The translations under genes were made by a program, and so were the position numbers. A stretch of DNA of 14,856 bases, taken from contig CALJKV010000021.1 in NCBI GenBank assembly GCA_937974245.1, positions 1-14,856 on the forward strand, read 5' to 3'. This DNA is from an uncultured Chloroflexota bacterium. GTDB lineage: Bacteria > Chloroflexota > Anaerolineae > Aggregatilineales > Phototrophicaceae. The notes beneath the pieces were generated by a model that did no database searches, had not been told where the DNA came from, and saw only the letters and a list, made by a program, of their open reading frames with translations. This document shows positions 8,176 through 13,928 of the stretch, one piece after another (positions within the stretch are counted from its first letter, which is position 1; each line of letters starts with the position of its first letter).

Positions 8176-8787
8176 TCACGTTTCTTTATCAATATGGCGG
8201 AAAACGTACCACACGCGCTGGAGACCGCTGAAGTTTGTCCCAAGCGCGAGGATCCACAGCCCTAACTCTAACAGCCCTGGCACCGGGACGAGCAACATCA
8301 CCAGGATGACGCCGACTCGTTCGAGCCGGGAGAACAGGCCGATTTTGACGGAAAGCCCGGCTTCCCCGGCACGTGCCCGCACATAACTCACCCCAAACGA
8401 GCCAATCAAGGCGGCCATCGCCAGAACCATGTAATCGAAACGATCTTGAACCGCGAAATAATAGGCCAGCCCGGTGAAGATAAAGCCGTCGGCATAACGA
8501 TCCAGGGTGGAATCCAGGACGCCGCCAAACTTGCCTTCGCGTTGCATCGCCCGTGCTACCGCACCGTCGAGCGCGTCAAGCGGCAGGCCGGCCAGCAGCA
8601 CCAGCCCGCCTAACTGGAGTTGGCCGCCGCCGATGCACACCGCCGCCACCATGACTACAACTAGCCCAGCAATTGTGATGGTGTCGGGATGAATCCCCAC
8701 GCGATGAACAACCGTTCCGATGCGGTTCATCCAGATATTTGTGACAGCGCGTACCCGATCAGTCAGGGTAATAGGTGGTTGAGTCAT
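8176..8787 (-). CDS. CDP-alcohol phosphatidyltransferase (phosphatidylinositol/glycerol-phosphate synthase-like)
   Basis: An integral membrane enzyme of phospholipid synthesis that transfers the phosphatidyl group from a CDP-lipid to an alcohol such as glycerol-3-phosphate or inositol-phosphate. The 203-aa protein contains the full CDP-AP signature, D-x2-D-G-x2-A-R-x8-G-x3-D-x3-D. Its residues are D71, D74, G75, A78, R79, G88, D92 and D96. About five to six hydrophobic helices follow the usual pattern. Length and the later G-L-F-S-R-L-E-R segment suggest a phosphatidylinositol-phosphate-synthase-like member more than CdsA or Pss, but substrate cannot be fixed from sequence alone. ATG 8787 is preferred over a TTG at 8805; only a weak GAG site precedes it. 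Its stop overlaps a possible GTG of the receiver gene. The divergent tRNA promoter begins about 12 bases upstream. Confidence 0.9.
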   Translation of the reverse strand: MTQPPITLTDRVRAVTNIWMNRIGTVVHRVGIHPDTITIAGLVVVMVAAVCIGGGQLQLGGLVLLAGLPLDALDGAVARAMQREGKFGGVLDSTLDRYADGFIFTGLAYYFAVQDRFDYMVLAMAALIGSFGVSYVRARAGEAGLSVKIGLFSRLERVGVILVMLLVPVPGLLELGLWILALGTNFSGLQRVWYVFRHIDKET

Positions 8788-8798
8788 TGGATTTGCTC

Positions 8799-8827
8799 TT
8801 GCCAATCTCTGGTTTTGCAGGTAGACT
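8799..8827 (+). promoter_or_regulatory. Sigma-70-type promoter of tRNA-Pro
   Basis: TTGCCA (8799-8804, five of six matches to consensus) and TAGACT (8822-8827, four of six) are separated by exactly 17 bases. A start near 8834 would place the mature tRNA 5' end only a few bases downstream. The site lies just outside the divergent phosphatidyltransferase gene. Confidence 0.6.
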
Positions 8828-8837
8828 ATCGCTTATT

Positions 8838-8911
<74 letters not shown>

Positions 8912-8920
8912 CTGCATATG

Positions 8921-8950
8921 GCATCCCGCCACAAGCGGGATGTTTTGTTT
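8921..8950 (+). terminator. Rho-independent terminator of tRNA-Pro
   Basis: CATCCCGC (8922-8929) pairs with GCGGGATG (8935-8942) around loop CACAA, extended by a G-U pair. The tail TTTTGTTT follows directly. It begins ten bases after the tRNA. Confidence 0.85.
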
Positions 8951-9175
8951 GCGCCGGTAATCATACGGCTTATCATCCGACTGTGCCAGTGCGAATTAGT
9001 ATGGTATGGTGCCGATTTTCGTTCAGGGGACAGTAGCTGTAGTGGTAGCGTAACGCGCATATAAGGCCCATGTGACATGAGAAGATATATTTGATAGCGA
9101 TGTATAGTGCAATTGTACCATTCCTTCAATATACACTTTGAGTTAATCTAATTGTGGATTAATTAATCTATAATG

Positions 9176-9202
9176 TTGATATTTTAAGAAGGTCGGTATA
9201 AT
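9176..9202 (+). promoter_or_regulatory. Promoter-like element upstream of the short FHA gene
   Basis: TTGATA (9176-9181) and a perfect TATAAT (9197-9202) are separated by 15 bases, shorter than the ideal 17. If used, transcription starts near 9209 and leaves a leader of about 270 bases before the FHA start at 9480. AT-rich background raises the chance of a random match. Confidence 0.4.
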
Positions 9203-9281
9203 AGAAACTAAACGAGATTGATATTTCTGAAATTCCATTGTATCCGACTTGATTTTTTGTTAAGATATGCGACATCCTGAG

Positions 9282-9306
9282 AATTTCTATATTATTGATA
9301 GAAATT
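9282..9306. repeat. 9-bp inverted repeat in AT-rich region
   Basis: AATTTCTAT and ATAGAAATT are perfect inverse copies separated by seven bases. No T-tract follows, so it is unlikely to be a terminator; an operator or leader structure is possible. Confidence 0.4.
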
Positions 9307-9479
9307 ACACGATAGATTGAGCAGGGAGCGAGCTTAAGCCCAATACATTATTCTCTAGTTGTGTAAGTATTGTTGTTGATAAAATTGAACAGACGAGCAT
9401 CCGTCCGTTATCCAAAATGATTGAGAAGCGCATTTTTGTTCATCACAAAATACTCGTCAGTACAAGGCGGTAAGTAACT

Positions 9480-9857
9480 GTGTCCGATGCGCAGTCAACA
9501 CGTTCAGGTATTCCCGCTTTCAGTGCAATCCGGTTGCGGGTTTCTGGAAGTGCCCCGGCCATTGTTGATCTTGATTTTTCCGACTCAGGTGGGTTTGTGG
9601 TGGGACGTTCGGATACCAAGAGTAGTTATGTCCCCGATGTAGACTTATCTGCCTGCCAGGCGCTCGAAAACGGGGTATCCCGGCGTCATGCAGCACTTAT
9701 CCGCTGCCAGAACATGCTGCACTTATTGGATTTAAACTCGGTGAACGGCACCCAGATTAATGGTGAACGCCTGGCACCCGAAATTCCCTACGTGCTGCAC
9801 CCCAATGACCAGATACTGTTCGGCAGTCTGGTGCTAATCATTGAGGTCAAACAGTAG
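9480..9857 (+). CDS. Short FHA-domain protein
   Basis: A 125-aa protein that is essentially one forkhead-associated domain, a phosphothreonine-binding module used in Ser/Thr-kinase signalling and secretion systems. The motifs are present: GRSD (42-45), SRRH (67-70) contacting phosphopeptide, and NSVNGT (86-91). A strand ending ILFGSLVLIIEV closes the domain. The segment VPDVDLSACQ before SRRH resembles VPDIDLVGKQ in the zinc-ribbon/FHA protein at 13929, suggesting related recruitment modules. The start is GTG at 9480, with purine-rich AAGGCGGTAAG upstream; no ATG is available near the domain start. It follows a long AT-rich leader and is followed by a MarR gene on the same strand, 76 bp away. 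No kinase gene is in the window, so the partner is unknown. Confidence 0.87.
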   Translation: MSDAQSTRSGIPAFSAIRLRVSGSAPAIVDLDFSDSGGFVVGRSDTKSSYVPDVDLSACQALENGVSRRHAALIRCQNMLHLLDLNSVNGTQINGERLAPEIPYVLHPNDQILFGSLVLIIEVKQ

Positions 9858-9901
9858 GTTTGCAGCCACCAGCGCCTTCTATTCTAAATGGGTTTATCCG
9901 G

Positions 9902-9914
9902 CGGCATTTTGCCG
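9902..9914. promoter_or_regulatory. Small inverted repeat before the MarR gene
   Basis: CGGCA and TGCCG flank three T bases, followed by TTTAGT. It could be a weak terminator of the FHA gene or an operator bound by the MarR protein, whose genes are often autoregulated. Neither is proven. Confidence 0.3.
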
Positions 9915-9933
9915 TTTAGTGGCAATCTAACAG

Positions 9934-10395
9934 ATGGTGTACAACATGAAAGAACTGTCAAAAACTCAAGCACTACGTTTCAACGGCTCGCTCTGGTGCA
10001 ATCTCGACATCGCTCTGCGCAACCTTGACCAGATTTATACCCAGGCCGTCCAGCCAATGGGGTTATCAGTAATAGAATGGTATATTCTTAGGGCGCTGCT
10101 GGATCAGGACGGTCAACACGCCTCGGAACTCGCCAGAGCAGTAGGTCGAGCGGCAACTTCGTTCACCCCGATTCTGGACAAACTTCAGAAGAAAAATATG
10201 ATCGAGCGCAGGGCTGATCCCAGTGATCGACGCGCTGTTCGTATTTTCCTGACGAACGAAGGGCGCAAGCAGAAATCTGCGATTAACAAATCGGCAGAGC
10301 AGATTGACGCGCAAATTCGTCAACTCTTCCCGAATGGTGAATACGAAGCGTTCCAAAATAGCCTGGCGCTGCTGCAAAGCATTGAACAAAACTGA
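9934..10395 (+). CDS. MarR-family winged-helix transcriptional regulator
   Basis: A 153-aa dimeric DNA-binding regulator. N-terminal and C-terminal helices (about 16-42 and 113-150) would form the dimer interface. The recognition helix region is LARAVGRAATSFTPILDKLQKKNMI (about 66-90). The wing carries the family hallmark D-P-S-D-R-R (95-100) and then AVRIFLTNEG. MarR proteins usually repress their own gene and a linked transporter or enzyme and respond to phenolics, oxidants or drugs; no such target is adjacent. No redox Cys pair is visible: the only Cys is C22. Start at ATG 9934; an ATG at 9946 with GATGG eight bases upstream is an equally good candidate. The gene may be co-transcribed with the FHA gene 76 bp upstream. 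The next plus-strand gene lies 394 bp on. Confidence 0.92.
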   Translation: MVYNMKELSKTQALRFNGSLWCNLDIALRNLDQIYTQAVQPMGLSVIEWYILRALLDQDGQHASELARAVGRAATSFTPILDKLQKKNMIERRADPSDRRAVRIFLTNEGRKQKSAINKSAEQIDAQIRQLFPNGEYEAFQNSLALLQSIEQN

Positions 10396-10439
10396 CCGGC
10401 AAACGATCTGAGCTACATTTGCTCGGAGCGCAGAATCTT

Positions 10440-10472
10440 CTATTAGGGGCGCGGTGGCCGTGCCTCTAATAG
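10440..10472. repeat. 15-bp hairpin with a 3-base loop, no U-tract
   Basis: CTATTAGGGGCGCGG pairs with CCGTGCCTCTAATAG around TGG, counting two G-U pairs read as plus-strand RNA. It begins 45 bases after the MarR stop. No T-run follows on either strand, so it is not a classical terminator, although it may still end or protect the MarR transcript. Confidence 0.7.
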
Positions 10473-10532
10473 GGTGATGAAGATGGTGGTTTCCGGCGGA
10501 TGGCTCGACAAAACTTGTGAAAGCTAACCTTT

Positions 10533-10548
10533 ATGGGAGCGCTCCCAT
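10533..10548. promoter_or_regulatory. Perfect 16-bp palindrome, LacI-family (CebR/CelR-like) operator
   Basis: ATGGGAGCGCTCCCAT is a perfect palindrome centred on CG. Its 14-bp core TGGGAGCGCTCCCA is identical to the operator described for the cellobiose-responsive LacI-family regulators CebR (Streptomyces) and CelR (Thermobifida). TTGACA overlaps its right end at 10548-10553, as a -35 box would. It lies 242 bp before the TPR gene. No LacI-family gene or sugar gene is in the window. Confidence 0.65.
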
Positions 10549-10789
10549 TGACAGCATAGACATGTAGGGAAACCGCTCTTATCCTTGCATAGTATCACAC
10601 CTCCCGCATGAAAAACTTCCTAATTTCCACCCTGCGCTGGAATAATAACGGCGCTTTTGGCATACACTGGAAAAATCAACCCGATGTATCCATCCAAATC
10701 TGTATCCCGGTGCGGGCTTATCGCCTGCTATCCATGACAGACCGTTGAATTTGGTTTGATTGCGAAGCATTTAGATTTTAGGGAAGATT

Positions 10790-11941
10790 ATGCAAGTTTG
10801 TTTGGAGTGGTTAGAAGCGTTCCAGCGCAACCAACATGACGACTATTGGCTGGGCCAACATGGCGAAGAAATCTACCATGTGATTCAGCAGTCCCTGGCA
10901 TCACCGCCGAAATTCGACATTGCCACAGAACTCCTGGTGAAAGCGTTTCCTTATTATGCACTGAACCGTTTAGACATCACCCGCTGGGTCAACCTGCTGA
11001 TCGATGCTATGCTCGTTGCGCAGGAGCTTGGTGATATCGGGCTGCGAACCCGATTAATGGAACACATCGGCAGCGGTCGGCTGGCAGAAGGGCATTTTGA
11101 CACCGCCCACTTTGCTTACCTGTATGTTCTGGAACATGCTCATGACTGTGACAACCCGGACATCGAACTGTCGGCGCACACCGGGCTAATCTGGTTGCAA
11201 ACGATAAATCAGGGTAAGCCATCTTCACATAATGAAACAGTCATTGAAAACGCGCTGCAACTTGCCCAGGTTGCCAAGAATCCGGCGGCTATCGCCCGGT
11301 TGCATCATGCCCTCACATCGGTCTACACCCAGCAACAGTACCTGGAAAAAGCATTTCAATTTGGGCAGATGGCTTATGTTCACTGGCACGTAGCCAACAA
11401 TAAGATCGAACAGGCAAAGACTGCGTACTCACTGGCAGCGGTTTACCGCATGATGAACCGCTTTGAACTGGCCGATGCTTATCTGGAGATTGCCGAGGAT
11501 GTGTTCAGTCGCACCAATTACCGCCGCCAGTATGCCCTGACGATTTACGAGCGTGGCGTATTGCGCTGGAAACAAGAGAAATATGAGGAGGCGGCACAGT
11601 GGCTGGAACTGGCCTGGAAAGAAGCGGTGGTCGTCGGTATCAATTTTTATATCGCCGCCGCCGCCCATATCCTGGGACGGGTTTACCTGAAGCTGGGAGA
11701 CCTGGACAAAGCTCGTGAATCCCTGAAATCAGCAGCGCTGATTTGGGATGAATTGGACAACAAATATGAGCAAACCAGTGTGATGTGTCATTTCATTCGC
11801 CTGGAAAGGCTGGGGGGCAACCTTGAGGCTGCCCGCGAGTGGGGTATCCAGGCGCGGCTGACTTGCACCCAAATTCCCCAGGAACACCTCCGTAAAGAGA
11901 TGGAGGCATACATCGAAGAAGTGGAAACCGTGACCGAATAG
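10790..11941 (+). CDS. Tetratricopeptide-repeat (TPR) protein
   Basis: A 383-aa soluble, all-helical protein with no signal peptide or catalytic motif. The N-terminal third is helical without clear repeats. From about residue 150, 34-40-residue helix pairs show the TPR pattern. Examples are YTQQQYLEKAFQFGQMAY, AAVYRMMNRFELADAYLEIA, GVLRWKQEKYEEAAQWLELA and GRVYLKLGDLDKARESLKSA, each with the small residue/Tyr/Gly spacing of TPR helix A and the final Ala or Pro-like turn. Such solenoids mediate protein-protein contacts, often in regulatory complexes. ATG 10790 is well supported by AGGGAAG five bases upstream. It is alone on its strand: 394 bp follow the MarR gene and a hairpin closes the transcript. 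A LacI-type operator upstream may regulate it. Partner and process unknown. Confidence 0.87.
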   Translation: MQVCLEWLEAFQRNQHDDYWLGQHGEEIYHVIQQSLASPPKFDIATELLVKAFPYYALNRLDITRWVNLLIDAMLVAQELGDIGLRTRLMEHIGSGRLAEGHFDTAHFAYLYVLEHAHDCDNPDIELSAHTGLIWLQTINQGKPSSHNETVIENALQLAQVAKNPAAIARLHHALTSVYTQQQYLEKAFQFGQMAYVHWHVANNKIEQAKTAYSLAAVYRMMNRFELADAYLEIAEDVFSRTNYRRQYALTIYERGVLRWKQEKYEEAAQWLELAWKEAVVVGINFYIAAAAHILGRVYLKLGDLDKARESLKSAALIWDELDNKYEQTSVMCHFIRLERLGGNLEAAREWGIQARLTCTQIPQEHLRKEMEAYIEEVETVTE

Positions 11942-11968
11942 CCCACCTCTGCTCGCCGTTGTTTCCTT

Positions 11969-11997
11969 ACAGGCCAATCCGTTGTGGATCGGCCTGT
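11969..11997 (+). terminator. Hairpin after the TPR gene, probable terminator
   Basis: ACAGGCCAATCC pairs with GGATCGGCCTGT around GTTGT, twelve positions with one mismatch, 27 bases after the TPR stop. The following bases TAGGTTGG are not a U-tract, so efficiency is uncertain. Confidence 0.5.
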
Positions 11998-12150
11998 TAG
12001 GTTGGTGCCCTTGTCACGAAGTGTCGCGGTTAGGGAACGGGTGGGATAATCGGAGGTTCTGGCTCGCGCATGAAGAACATGATAGTCTCCTGATTGCACT
12101 GTTTTACGATGATCCCAGCATCGCAAAACCGCCCCCCTTTTGTCCCCCGG

Positions 12151-12182
12151 AAACGGACACAAAACGGACACAAAACGGACAG
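12151..12182. repeat. 11-bp tandem repeat, nearly three copies
   Basis: The unit AAACGGACACA occurs at 12151-12161 and 12162-12172, followed by AAACGGACAG from 12173. The last copy also forms a short hairpin, CAAAAC/GTTTTG (12171-12187). The 11-bp period is about one helical turn. Confidence 0.75.
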
Positions 12183-12357
12183 TTTTGTTAAGCTGCCCGT
12201 TGGTGGTGGTTAATCGTTAGGTGTTGGGTGGTGAAATATGGTGGAGAGAAGCCCCTTCGCTGGGGCAAGAGACCGGAAAATGCAGAAGTAAAATCGGCGT
12301 ATAGGCTACACTATGCGCCGAGGTTCACAGACAACAGATACTTGAACAGATACGTGT

Positions 12358-13440
12358 TCACCGCCAGTCGGGTGCGTAAAATAGCCCGCCATCTCGCCAT
12401 AGAGCATTCGGCCCCCGGCTGAGTGTCAGGCGCCCGCCGCTCCCCAGGTTACGGTCATAGATTTCGTCGTAGCTGCCCACATCACGGATCACCGAGACAA
12501 GGAAGTTGTTCGTTAACCCGAATAGTCCGCCCAGCCCCAGTGCGGGGTCAAGGAGTCGGGCTGCAGCGGGGCCAACGCGGGCGACATAGTCCACGTCACC
12601 TTCACCAGCAGTCCGTAGTAGATTATCTATATTTGCGCTGTTGACCCCCTCAATTTCAGCCGTGATGATTCCATATATTGTCCAGGTTACAATGTTTGTC
12701 CACTGGTCGTCGCCATAGCGCATGACTGGCGCGAAGGGTTCACGGGTATACAGATCATCCCATACCAGGTATGACTCGGGCGAGGTGAGATTCTGGCGCA
12801 TCAAACCCAGTTCCAGCCGTCCGGCGCTCACCGCGTCGCATTGCCCTTGCACAAAAGCCTGCACCGCCTGCTCGGAAGTAGGGAACATAGCGACCTGATA
12901 GAATAATCCCCGGCGCGTAAGTTCGTACTCAACCTCCGTCTGGGCGATTGAATTTTCGGTCAGGCAGATCGTTGCACCATCCAGTGTTTCCCAGGTCTGG
13001 AACAGACTGTCACGGCGGGTCATGAACGATTGGCCGTCGTAGAAATTCGGCGGCCCGTAGGCAACCTGCGCCAGCGCATCCTGCGTCAGAGTCCAGGTGA
13101 TATTATGAAACAAGATGTCAATCTCGCCAGCCTGGAGCGCCGCCAACCCATCTTCTGTTGTATATAGAATCGGGCTCATCGCCGTTGGGTCGCCCAGCAC
13201 AGCGGTGGCTAGCGCCCGGCAAAAGTCTACGTCAAGGCCCTTGACCTCACCCGTGTTTGGGTCGAGGTAGCCAAAGCCAAGTAAATCCTGATTCAGGCCA
13301 CAATTGACCTCTCCCCGTGCCAGAATCGCGCTCACAGTGGGGCCGTTTTCCGGTTGAGTCTGCGCCAGGGCGGGGGATACACTGCCCGGCAAACACAGGA
13401 TGAGGATAAGCATAATGAGCATTACAGGCTTAGACATCAT
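12358..13440 (-). CDS. Amino-acid ABC transporter substrate-binding protein (AapJ-like)
   Basis: A secreted periplasmic-type binding protein, 360 aa, of the SBP_bac_3 fold. A Sec signal peptide is clear: MMSKPV, a hydrophobic core (about 7-19) and a cleavage site after ALA (about residue 26). There is no proper lipobox around C16. Mature motifs are typical of the general L-amino-acid (AapJ) subfamily: VNCGLNQDLLGF, GLDVDFCRALATAVLGDP, ALQAGEIDILFHNITWTLTQD and, near the end, GSYDEIYDRNLG followed by LWRDGGLFYAPDW. Family members deliver amino acids to AapQM permeases and the AapP ATPase, none of which is in the window. ATG 13440 (or the adjacent ATG) has GGGA upstream. The gene lies 39 bp after the selW-like gene on the same strand, so co-transcription is possible. 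A dyad in that gap may be an operator. Confidence 0.93.
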   Translation of the reverse strand: MMSKPVMLIMLILILCLPGSVSPALAQTQPENGPTVSAILARGEVNCGLNQDLLGFGYLDPNTGEVKGLDVDFCRALATAVLGDPTAMSPILYTTEDGLAALQAGEIDILFHNITWTLTQDALAQVAYGPPNFYDGQSFMTRRDSLFQTWETLDGATICLTENSIAQTEVEYELTRRGLFYQVAMFPTSEQAVQAFVQGQCDAVSAGRLELGLMRQNLTSPESYLVWDDLYTREPFAPVMRYGDDQWTNIVTWTIYGIITAEIEGVNSANIDNLLRTAGEGDVDYVARVGPAAARLLDPALGLGGLFGLTNNFLVSVIRDVGSYDEIYDRNLGSGGRLTLSRGPNALWRDGGLFYAPDWR

Positions 13441-13455
13441 TTATTCCCACATTCC

Positions 13456-13470
13456 CATTCAATTTGAATG
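13456..13470. promoter_or_regulatory. Dyad between the selW-like and binding-protein genes
   Basis: CATTCAA and TTGAATG are perfect inverse copies around a single T. The site lies 16 bases before the binding-protein start. It could be an operator or an mRNA feature; no regulator is known. Confidence 0.25.
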
Positions 13471-13479
13471 CAGCACAAG

Positions 13480-13770
13480 CTACTCTCCAGATTTGAATTC
13501 CGGCGGGCGTAGTGCGGTAACTTTCTCCACGATTAACGCCCGTATTTCCCCCGGTTCAGCATGACGCCCCAAAGCTTTCTTAGAAAAGATCAGCTCACCA
13601 TTGAGTGTCACTTCATATTTGCCGCCGCTGGCGGGGATAAGCAACCAGGAACGGATAAACACTTCAATCTCACGCTCTTTGAGAATTTCGTCTGTCAAAC
13701 TGACAGCACGTGGCGCGTATCCTCAAACCGCGCAGTATTCCAGCGTAATGTCTACAAGTGGATATTGCAT
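13480..13770 (-). CDS. SelW-like (Rdx family) selenoprotein with in-frame TGA as selenocysteine
   Basis: A 96-aa thioredoxin-like protein of the Rdx family (SelW/SelT/SelH relatives), expected to act in thiol redox reactions through a CxxC or CxxU motif. The full frame begins MQYPLVDITLEYCAVUGYAP, with C13 and U16; U is TGA at 13723-13725. After it come RAVSLTDEIL, GGKYEVTLNGELIFSKK (about 49-65) and a final helix, as in the family. AAGGAG lies six bases before ATG 13770 (a second ATG is at 13773), far better than the TTG at 13698 that begins the frame after the TGA. TGA ends other genes here, so it is not a reassigned codon. A SECIS-like hairpin lies just downstream. The motif position, family fold, ribosome site and hairpin agree, so a nonsense mutation is unlikely. 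It is followed by the binding-protein gene; no sel genes are in the window. Confidence 0.88.
13689..13710 (-). promoter_or_regulatory. Bacterial SECIS-like hairpin
   Basis: On the minus strand CTGTCA pairs perfectly with TGACAG around the loop GTT; CGT and ACG extend the stem past one bulged G. The upper stem starts 16 bases, and the loop 22 bases, after the TGA. The first loop base is G followed by U. Stem length, loop size, G in the loop and distance all fit the known bacterial SECIS consensus, which binds SelB inside the coding region. Confidence 0.78.
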
Positions 13771-13809
13771 CATTGTCTCCTTATAAAAAGTCGTCCAACC
13801 ATCATTCCA

Positions 13810-13815
13810 ACTATA
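13810..13815 (-). promoter_or_regulatory. Possible -10 element for the selW-like gene
   Basis: TATAGT on the minus strand lies about 40 bases before the start. The region 17 bases further upstream gives only a poor -35 (TTTTCG), so this is weak. Confidence 0.25.
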
Positions 13816-13928
13816 CCAGTGAAACAATCATACGAAAAGCTATCCATGATTCGCTTGCATCATATCCTCAGTGATTGCACAATAGTAAATAGTGGAGAAA
13901 AATAATCAGCGTATAAGGAATGGTCATC

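Larger units (their letters stand above)
8951..9479. other. AT-rich non-coding region after tRNA-Pro
   Basis: About 530 bp without a supportable gene. From about 9100 it is clearly more AT-rich than the flanking genes. It holds a promoter-like pair at 9176-9202, a 9-bp dyad at 9282-9306, and a D-arm-like fragment near 9034-9050. The long leader could carry regulation of the downstream FHA gene. I see no copy of the tRNA 3' end that would mark an integration site. Confidence 0.6.
10396..10789. other. 394-bp intergenic region between MarR and TPR genes
   Basis: It contains a 15-bp hairpin (10440-10472) and a LacI-type palindrome (10533-10548). It also contains a 46-codon frame (10608-10748) that starts MKNFLISTLRW but has no ribosome binding site and no recognised product. 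A TTGACA overlaps the end of the palindrome, but I find no -10 hexamer 16-18 bases downstream. Confidence 0.55.
11942..12357. other. 416-bp region between convergent genes
   Basis: This separates the TPR gene (plus) from the binding-protein gene (minus). It contains a terminator-like hairpin (11969-11997), an 11-bp tandem repeat (12151-12182) and a small GCCCC/GGGGC dyad (12251-12266). Open frames on both strands (for example 11982-12191 and 12228-12422 on plus) show no recognisable protein. Confidence 0.55.

Noticed and set aside
10548..10576. A full promoter from the TTGACA next to the LacI-type palindrome
   Set aside because: No -10-like hexamer is found 16-18 bases downstream, so only the operator is reported.
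10579..10770. A 63-codon minus-strand frame, and a 46-codon plus-strand frame at 10608-10748
   Set aside because: Neither has a ribosome binding site or a recognisable sequence, and they overlap each other in an intergenic region.
13480..13698. A 72-codon protein starting at TTG 13698
   Set aside because: It lacks a ribosome site and cuts off the first strand and CxxU motif of the Rdx fold. The upstream ATG with AAGGAG and in-frame TGA explains the gene better.
13723..13725. The TGA as a nonsense mutation making a pseudogene
   Set aside because: It sits exactly at the Sec/Cys position, is followed by a SECIS-like hairpin, and the rest of the frame shows no decay. Still open until Sec genes are found.
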